From NCBI GenBank assembly GCA_021464245.1, contig JADCRB010000025.1, positions 186,001 to 250,000 on the forward strand: a stretch of 64,000 nucleotides of DNA. Reading direction: 5' to 3'. This stretch comes from Carallia brachiata (taxonomy: Eukaryota > Streptophyta > Magnoliopsida > Malpighiales > Rhizophoraceae). Below are positions 56,123 through 64,000 of the stretch, piece after piece; position 1 is the stretch's first letter, and the number at the start of each line of letters is the position of its first letter. A program made the position numbers and the translations under genes. A model generated the notes under the pieces. The model was given only the letters and a program-made list of their open reading frames with translations, was not told the origin of the DNA and made no database searches.

Positions 56123-56136
56123 CACTTGATAATCCC

Positions 56137-56984
56137 TTGTCATAGACTTATTATACTACTAGGAATGTACCCGCACTTCACGCAGATTGTAAAATTTTTT
56201 TTTTCAAATTTTTAAAAAATTTGTGTATTGGAATTTAATCAGGAAAATTATAATTCTCATTTTATCTTTAACCTCAAACAGAGTTGTAAAAGATACGTTC
56301 AAATTTCTCTATATATACACTCAGTTGTGCATATACGAATGAGTGTAAATGTGTGTTTAAAAATAACTTTGTTAATTTAGTTAAAATATACCATCAAGTA
56401 TTTTTTTTATGTAACAAATTCAGTAAAAATAATTATAATAATTCTAAATTTTAATGAATTTTCATTTGCATGCCACTTTGTTCCTCCTAAAAATTGTAAG
56501 AAGACAACAATAAATTTCAAGTTTTATAACGTGATCACGCTTTTGAAACACCTCAGTGTGTACAACACTACATCTCGTCATTTTTAATTTTTCGCGTCTG
56601 ATCGATTTAACTCTACATCTGTAGATCATTTTCACAAATGTGGGCAATCCTTATGCTCTGGGACAGAAGCCGCTGACCTTTTCTCCTCAGGTAAAGTTGC
56701 AATATGTCCAAACTTCCACACGCTTTGGATGATTTTTGAGCAATTGGAATTCCATGGCGTGCATTTGGAAGAATAAATATTTAGAAATAAATTATTTTCA
56801 TTGTTACAATTTAAATGAACAGTGAAACAATTACACATAGAATTAGAATGAGAAATAATTACATATGAAATTTTATCTAAAATTTTGGAAGATTACAACT
56901 TTTGTGCAGTTTTGTCATTCAATTCAATTTCTCCTGCAAGGTTCAAATGGTATTCCACTCACTTATATAGCAAGTAAGTTTTCA
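56137..56984. other. AT-rich intergenic DNA, nothing recognised
   Basis: No convincing ORF or repeat. Confidence 0.5.
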
Positions 56985-57355
56985 AATTTAGTTATTATTA
57001 ATAGTTAATGTAAATTTCAATTATTATGAATATTATATGTTAACACATGTATGGAAGAGGAAAAAAGCTGTTAATACTCGCATAATTGTCAACTAATTGT
57101 CATTAATTTCTCGCCTCATTGACTATTATTAATATTAGAAATTGTCGGCTACGATTTTGTTTAATGCTCGCATAATTGCCAATTATAATAGGTAATACCA
57201 ATTTCGGTTATTATTAATATTAAATGTTAATACATGTATACAAAGAGAAAAACTGCTGTTAATACTCCCATAATTATCAACTAATTGTCATTAATTTCTC
57301 GCCTCATTGACTATTATTAATATTAGTAATTTTTTGTTACAATTTTGTTTAATGA
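56985..57355. repeat. Tandem duplication, period ~188 bp
   Basis: Two copies share ATGTTAACACATGTAT, CTGTTAATACTCGCATAATT and AATTTCTCGCCTCATTGACT (second segment at 57113 and 57301). Non-coding. Confidence 0.85.
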
Positions 57356-58581
57356 TCAAATATACAAAAATTATAAGAAATAGTGAATTGAGAAAATAGT
57401 AGAAAATAAATTAAATTAAAAAAATAATAAATAATTTTTAAAAAAATTCACATAACTTGTCACGTAACAATATAAATTAAGAAAAACTTTCATTTTACAC
57501 TAATTAAATAGATATGTACGAGGTTTTTGATATCTGCTTCCCAATTACAGCAGCTTCTATCTACACCTTCCTTCTCTCTTATTTTATGTTTCTTTCTCCA
57601 TCTGCTTTCTCTCTCCATCTTTACTCTTTCTTGGCCTTTCACTCTTTCTGCGCGTCCCTCTTAACCTCACTTATCTCTCCTTTACCCATATTCCTTGTAA
57701 CTCTCTTACATCGCTACCCTTGTCTCTATCCCATTGTCTTGATGTTTATCTCTTTTAGTCCCTTCGTGAAAGTACTGCCCTTAAAACCTGACGCTCTCCC
57801 TACAATTCATCATGCCTTTTTTTCCCTTGGATTGAAGCCTTATTTCTTACCCATTTATCACTTTATTTGGCATACATAAAAAGATTAATAGAGGTTTGCT
57901 TCAATACCTTGTTAAATTAATAATTCAAAAAAAAACTCATATCATATATATTGATAGTCGCGATCTAAATCTAAAGTCTGAATACCAAGTGTGGACTATT
58001 CTCAAGCCTCTTGGATGGAATTGAAAACTTCTTAGCAAAATCTTTCAGAAAATCATCGCTAATAACAGTCCACCTGTCCCAATTCCTAGACGCGATGCTC
58101 TGCAAGGAAAAGGACGATTCAACCAGATCAGCCGCAGCCATCTCATGTCAGGAAAAATAACAGTAACTTTTAGTTGTCTCAATCAAACTTGTTGAAGTAA
58201 TTTAATAATTTATGAAAGTAATTTAAGAATATATGCAGAACCTCAAGGAAAAGAAATATTCTCAAACTTTTAAAGCCTGATTGGAAATTTTTCAAAAGAA
58301 AGAAAAGGGGAAAGAAAAAATTAAAAAATTTTATTCATTTTTTTTATTTATTTTTTATTAATCTAAATAATTATTTTTTATTTTTTCTCTCACAAATTAC
58401 TATTTATTTATTTTTTCATAATTTTTTAATTATTATTTTTTATCAATCATAATATCATTATTACTATATTATTTTTTATTTATTTATTTTTATTTATTTT
58501 CTAATTAAAATTTTATTATCCAACCAAACTTTTAGATAGTCAAGGGTACACTAAATACATTATCCAACATTGCTTTAAACT
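57356..58581. other. AT-rich DNA with a pyrimidine-rich open frame of doubtful status
   Basis: A 121-residue frame at 57514-57879 (MYEVFDICFPITAASIY) is hydrophobic and leucine/serine/phenylalanine-rich because its DNA is CT-rich. I recognise nothing in it. The stretch 58260-58550 is almost pure A/T and may be a decayed MITE (GATTGGAAATTTTTC at one end, TTATCCAACCAAAC at the other). Confidence 0.4.
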
Positions 58582-58584
58582 TTA
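58582..58584. repeat. TTA target duplication, left
   Basis: TTA precedes GGGGGTGTTTGTG. A second TTA follows CAAACAGGCCC at 59318-59320. Confidence 0.65.
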
Positions 58585-59317
58585 GGGGGTGTTTGTGTTA
58601 GTTTTTGAAGGGGTGCATTTGTTTCATCTTCAAAAAGTAGGAAGATAGGTGTTTGGTAAATTTTTTAGCGTGTTGCTTTTTGATTCTGCTTATTTCTTAT
58701 TTGACTTCCTAACAGCAGCTGATTGAAAAGTAACTCCGACCTACTTTTTACTACTTTTTAGATTACTTTTCACTTTTTAATATTAATAATAATTTATATT
58801 GACTAAATTACCCTTAAAGAATATTTACATAATTTTACTATTATTTTTTTTTACTTCACATATGAATTAGATATGTTAATTTATTTTATTAGTATTTATA
58901 TAATTTCAATAATTTTTTTTTTCAAATATTCCTAAATAATATTTTTTTTACTTTAATTTTCTTTAATGTGGACATTTATAAAAAAAATCTCAAATATAAT
59001 ATTTTTATAATTTAATAAAAATTAATAATTTTTTAAAAAGTTAAAAATTAAGTAAAATAATTCTCAAATATTAAAAATATTATTCTAAAATATAAAATTA
59101 TAAAATATAAAAATAAAAATATTTAATATAATATATCTATACAAATTATATGTTTAAATTAAACATTTCATTATTCAACAGTAACAGCAAATATAAAATT
59201 AACCAAACACTTTATTAATTTTATTAGCAATTAGCAACAGCAAGTATAAATCAGTAATCAGCAATCAGCAACAACAATCAGTAACAGTAACATTCAACAG
59301 CTAACCCAAACAGGCCC
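58585..59317. mobile_element. PIF/Harbinger (Tourist)-type MITE, 733 bp
   Basis: Ends are GGGGGTGTTTGTGTTAGTTT on the left and, inverted, GGGCCTGTTTGGGTTAGCTG on the right, flanked on both sides by TTA. The GGGCCTGTTTGG-like terminus with a 3 bp TTA/TAA duplication is typical of Tourist-like MITEs. Inner sequence is AT-rich with CAGCAA-rich DNA near the right end (59230-59300). No protein is encoded. Confidence 0.75.
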
Positions 59318-62300
59318 TTAATCACACCATATCTACTTCGTTGACATCAGAAATGTTGTCATCATTACAATGGACACCAGAACTTGGCTAAACACCTATT
59401 TTGCCATCCACTTGCACTTTTCCCTTGGTATTGAGAGCCTTCACAGTTCATGGTAGAGCGGAAAGGTTTTTCCATGAGCAGATTTTCGATTTTTTGAATG
59501 AGTCCTAATTATTAGTTATTCTCCACTATGCGCGGGAAAGAAATAAATGTGTAAAAGAAAGAGTATAGTGATAAAGCATTTTTTTTTTCCAAAATCACAA
59601 GAGCGATTGACTTGAAAAAGTAAAGGATTTCTAACCATCTTCTTATTTTATTTTATAATGAACATAAAGTAATTAGATGGAAAAATAAGGGATAGAGAGT
59701 CCGTATATAAGTTTATCCCTTTCCGAAGTATCTATTCTTTTTTTATTATACTCCTTTGCTTTGTTTTTATTCTATCGCACTATGTATCATTTATTTAATA
59801 ATAATAAACTCCAAAATCCTCTATCTTTGCTTCAATCAAATCTAAGTTAAAATGAAAATGGAGGAATATCCAAGATATTTAGAACGAGATAGATCTCGAA
59901 AAAATGATTTCCTATACCCACTTATCTTTCGGGAATATATTTATACACTTTCTCATGATCATGGTTTAAATAAATCTAACATATTGTATTTTTTTGGGCA
60001 AAGATTAGCATGTGGTCAATGCTTGATTTTTAAGTGGCTTAGAATGAAAAGCTGATTTTAATTTTTCTGTAACTCCCTTTCCTCTGTCAGTCAACAACTT
60101 GGTCTACAGCCATACCTCCCACTAACTCACAAAAAGATAAATATTAGCATGGGTGGCAACAAACATGGCAGTTCGAGTAGGCTGTAGACATGGCAGTGAT
60201 GGCCACCAATGGCATAGGTATCAATCGTATTAACTGCTTTATACATATTTATCTCGAGGGAGCAAGAAAATTATCTACTTCTCCTTCTCATCTCCTTAGA
60301 TGCTAAGTTTGATAAGTAAATGTCGAACAATTGGATCTGGGCAATTAAAGGGCCATAGAACTCCTTTTTGTTGGTTGTAACTGTTAGTGTATTTTAAAAA
60401 GGATAAAAGGGAAAGGAAGAAATATGAAAAAGACAAAGAAGTTTTAAAAGTCTTATAAAGTATATGCATAGTTAGTTAAAGGAAAGATATAGACAAATGC
60501 AACACGTGCGACACATAAATATATCTTACATGCTTCTATAGTGCACTTGATTATCTAAAAGTATCTGAAACAAAAGCGAATTACCCAACAATGAGGATAG
60601 AGATTTGAAGGATAGTTGGAGCAGAAAATAACAGTAGGCAATGAGCAAAGTTCCCTTAATTTTTGGGGGTCCCTTTTTGTCACAAAGTTGTTCAGAAGTG
60701 CTTCTTTGTACATTCTTCTAGTAAAATTTCCTGTGTTACTTTTGTATTCTTTGCTCTAATTGGGGATAAATACCAACAATTATTTTAGTTTCCCTTGTCT
60801 CAAATAGTGAATATAGAAATCTTTTGTGTACAAGCTACCATTTCAGCTTCAATGGTGACACTTCTGGAGTATCGCTTGAAAACTGAGAAATTATCCAGGA
60901 CTGTATCGTTGATATTTTTCCTTGAATCTTTACTAATTGAGCCAGTAATTTTTTTTTTTAACCAAAAGTCGCATGTTCTATGAATACTTATTGGTATGGG
61001 GTGACCACAAGCCGGATCAATTCTGATTCCGTGGTCAGGAGTACTACAATCGAATTGGCTAAATGCATTTTGATTCCAATTCTGATTTCAATTCCGTTTC
61101 TTTTGTAATTGTAGCAATATTTATTTGTCTTCGTTATCTCAACAAATTCTCCAACTTAAGGTGTAGCTTGGGATTGCTGCTACTATTATATGTGGTTTCA
61201 CTGCTTTAACAAACTAATAAACGATTATCAACAATACACTAAGCACCCAAAAGCTAAGAAGAGAGGTGTAAATACATTGTATCACTTTGGGCTTTCTGTT
61301 GTATTTCTGTTGCAATCACATCTAATATGGGAAAGAATATTTTTTAGCTTCTGGACAGTTGACAATGGCTTTCCATCCTCATATTCAATGAAAGCCAGCC
61401 TTCCTCAAAGTTAGTAAAAAAAAAAAGACGGATGGTGATTAAACTTCATATTGAATGATTAACAATTAAAGTAAAATTTTTTATTCCAATCCATAATCAG
61501 GACTTTTCCTAGCAGACTCCTCAACCTTTGATTCTCCACCTTATAGAGGTCCCCCATTAGGCGAACCACTTGTTGGTGGGCTACATGACATGATCAAGTT
61601 AAAGAAAAAAAAAAAAAAAGGAAGAATAATAACTAAAACATTGTCACAGAAAGTGACGTTGCCCCATCCCACTTGCTCTTGCTGCCAATGTCCATTGCTT
61701 TGTTTTATAAATGTATAACTTATTCGTAAATTAGTTGAATTTTGAAATTGAAAATAGTTATTAAATTCGGTTAGTTCGAATTCGAACGTCTGACTAGGAA
61801 CGATTAGCCCTTAGGTGAGGCCACGTTATTTAGTATGACTAGACAAATCCGGCTATAAATTGAGTAATCTGGTTGGGTTTCTGCAAGCCTGAATAAACTG
61901 GTCACATAGAACTTGACAACATTTAATTCATACCTTTGTTGATTAATTATCACTTCACATTCCCACCCTTTATGTTGTCAGCTGATCATAATTTTACGGA
62001 TATTTTTGTTAACAAAAAAAAAAAAGTTATTTTATTTATTGGTATTAGGAAAAGAGAGAAATCAAAGCAAAACGAGGTTGTTTTTGGAGGCGTTAGGGTA
62101 TGGTTTGATGCACATAAATCGCGTATGCCATATCTTCTCAGTAATCAACCCAACACTAATAACAGCTTTATGTACAATTATCCTAAAATTCCTTTGATCA
62201 CCCTAGAGATTATGATTACCTTCATTTATTGTGGGGAAATTGATAAAATGTCAATTCAGTCCATAATGCTTTTATATTTGTGAAATCTAGACATTTATGA

Positions 62301-63452
62301 AATGCAGGAAAGAATCAAATATACATAACTTATTTTATTTTTTGAAAAAAAAAAAAAAGACTATTTTCAAAGTAAATTGTAAGACTCACCCTTTATACAA
62401 GACTTGCTATTAATGCAATTAATCCCCTAGTGGTTTCGGACAATTAAAACACACCAAAAGAAAAACGAAAGGAAGGTACAACGCTTTAGAAAAGCAAAAA
62501 AAGACCTAGTACCACTTGTTATCCAAACTTATTTAAGTGAACATTTTGTCGACTAAGTGGCATAAAGTATAGGTTCGTATGCCTAGTGGCTTTCATTATT
62601 GGCTTCTTGCGTAGCCACCATCTTCTCTTAGGTTCAAGGAATCCATTACAAGCAACCATGTGGATGTTACTGTTAGTGGGACAAATTAATATAAAAAATT
62701 CAAACTGTAATTTAGGCATGTTTCGAGTTTCGATCTCCAAAAAAAAAAAAGGGAAAAGCTTGTGGGTAGAAGACACCTGCATGCCCCATGCAGCACTTAG
62801 ACAATATTTGGATTTTTTTTTTTATTGCTCATATTATTATGTGATTAATGATTGACCACACAGTAAGATTAGTCATTTTGTAAACTATTGATTAGTTAAG
62901 TAAGAAAAATGTTGCTCCGAACTTCCAATATAACTGATCGAAATATTTATTAAAAATTTTTAATATTGTGTTTGATATCTATATTTTTCTTTATCGGACA
63001 TTTTGCCTTTTCTTTAAAAAAAAAAAATTGCTCCATGATTGAAAGAAACTATTTGGGGGATAAGAACAAAAATAAGTGGAATTTCAGTTGGAAAAAATTG
63101 ACTTGAAAGGGACGTTGAATAAGAAACCTCCCTTTTTTTTTTTTTGTTTTTGCAACGTGGAAAATGAGATGTCCAATACTAGATGCTTTAGGTGAACATT
63201 TATATGGACGCCTTTAGCCTTGTTTCTGGCTCAAAAAAGATGGGCGGCCACAACAGTTGACACTGGGGCCTGGGCCCAAATTTAAGGTTAATTGACCTAT
63301 CCTCTCCCTTTTTATTTATTTATTTTTTGTTAAAAAGCTTTTCTGATCAGAAAAAAGAAAAACAATATAAACTCTCTAATTTCAATAGAAGATTATCAAC
63401 AATCATCCCCCAATATTAACTTTGTTTGCATATATGTATTTTTTGCATTCAC

Positions 63453-63478
63453 ATATATATATATATATATATATATAT
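63453..63478. repeat. (AT)n microsatellite
   Basis: About 13 uninterrupted AT units within AT-rich DNA. Confidence 0.95.
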
Positions 63479-63960
63479 CCTAAATTGATCAAATATTTGT
63501 TTCTGCTTGTAAGTTGTAATCCAAAATTTCTTAATTTTTCGCATTTAACTCATTATATGAATTATTATTATTATTTAATGCCCAACATAATTCTATAAGT
63601 TCATAATTCACATGATAATATCAAAATAATACAAAAAATTAATTTTATTATATAACTCACGATACTTCGAACAACAATACACCTTGCATAGTAAATAATT
63701 GCTGTTTGCCTTCCGCTTGCTAGGATCTTATCATTTAAGTTTCCCCAATCCTTTTTGTCTCATATAATCATTGATGGCAACACAAAAGACCAATTCAGCT
63801 GACAAAATCAATATTAAAGTTCACAACCAGGCCCATAATTAAAAGATAAAAGCCGTGCACCTCTAAACTTGTATGGTGGCGAGTACATTGAGCTAGGCTT
63901 GATTTGAGGCAATGCTCGGTTGCATCAAATGTCAAGCTTGACGTGCTACATTTCAAGCTT

Positions 63961-63983
63961 TGTTTGTTTGTTTGTTTGTTTGT
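63961..63983. repeat. (TTTG)n microsatellite
   Basis: About five to six TTTG/GTTT units close to the end of the window. Confidence 0.9.
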
Positions 63984-64000
63984 TTTTTATTTTATGGTCA

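Larger units (their letters stand above)
59321..64000. other. AT-rich intergenic DNA to the end of the window
   Basis: No gene is recognised. The frames 59852-60055, 61190-61414, 61936-62283 and 62519-62855 have no motif I know. Simple repeats include A-runs (61601-61619, 62344-62360), (AT)n at 63453-63478 and (TTTG)n at 63961-63983. Confidence 0.5.

Noticed and set aside
55448..56143. Proline/serine-rich ORFs in the 55-56 kb GC-rich block as genes
   Set aside because: They are open on both strands because of the CCG/GGC bias, and the largest one starts outside the retroposon boundary, in the target duplication.
57514..57879. 121-residue hydrophobic ORF
   Set aside because: CT-rich DNA gives a leucine/serine/phenylalanine-rich translation by composition. 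No domain or gene structure seen.

Overview
The window is nuclear DNA from a flowering plant, most likely a eudicot. It is AT-rich, with spliced genes that have short GT-AG introns. The proteins are plant-specific (an alpha-expansin and a plant nucleotide-sugar transporter), and the mobile elements are plant Ty3/gypsy lineages (Athila and Tat) and plant-type MITEs. The species cannot be named from the sequence alone. There is no sign of bacterial, viral or organelle gene organisation, and no CRISPR array, operon, rRNA or confident tRNA.

Layout. 1-6480: pyrimidine microsatellite, a small tandem repeat, a CCGGTT-rich block, a duplicated ~385 bp segment and a diverged tandem block; no gene recognised. 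6491-20699: a decayed nardilysin-like (peptidase M16) gene, + strand. One exon is split by an 11.35 kb Athila-type LTR retrotransposon (8613-19964) with perfect 5 bp target duplications. 22078-22946: a solo LTR related to the LTRs of the next element, with a 41 bp minisatellite. 27204-27558: a fold-back element. 28449-38607: a young Tat-lineage Ty3/gypsy element on the - strand, with two RNase H domains and many frameshifts. 41940-43350: an intact three-exon alpha-expansin gene. 47881-51461: an intact seven-exon UDP-xylose transporter-type gene. 53162-53626: a Mutator-type MITE. 55019-56122: a LINE-like 1.1 kb retroposon with target duplications. 58585-59317: a PIF/Harbinger (Tourist)-type MITE. 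The remainder is AT-rich intergenic DNA with simple repeats.

Function. Only two genes look functional. The expansin is secreted and loosens the cell wall. The transporter should carry UDP-xylose into the Golgi lumen for wall polysaccharide synthesis. Both concern the cell wall, but nothing shows co-regulation. From memory, the Arabidopsis nardilysin-like gene (At1g06900) lies next to a UDP-xylose transporter gene (At1g06890, UXT3). The window may therefore be a conserved gene pair in which the peptidase died and the interval was stretched to ~27 kb.

I found no convincing new molecular system. The most informative signals are the nested pseudogene/retrotransposon history, the mismatch between young LTRs and broken ORFs in the Tat element, repeated purine tracts and CCGG-type palindromic repeats inside the Athila element, and several structured non-autonomous elements.
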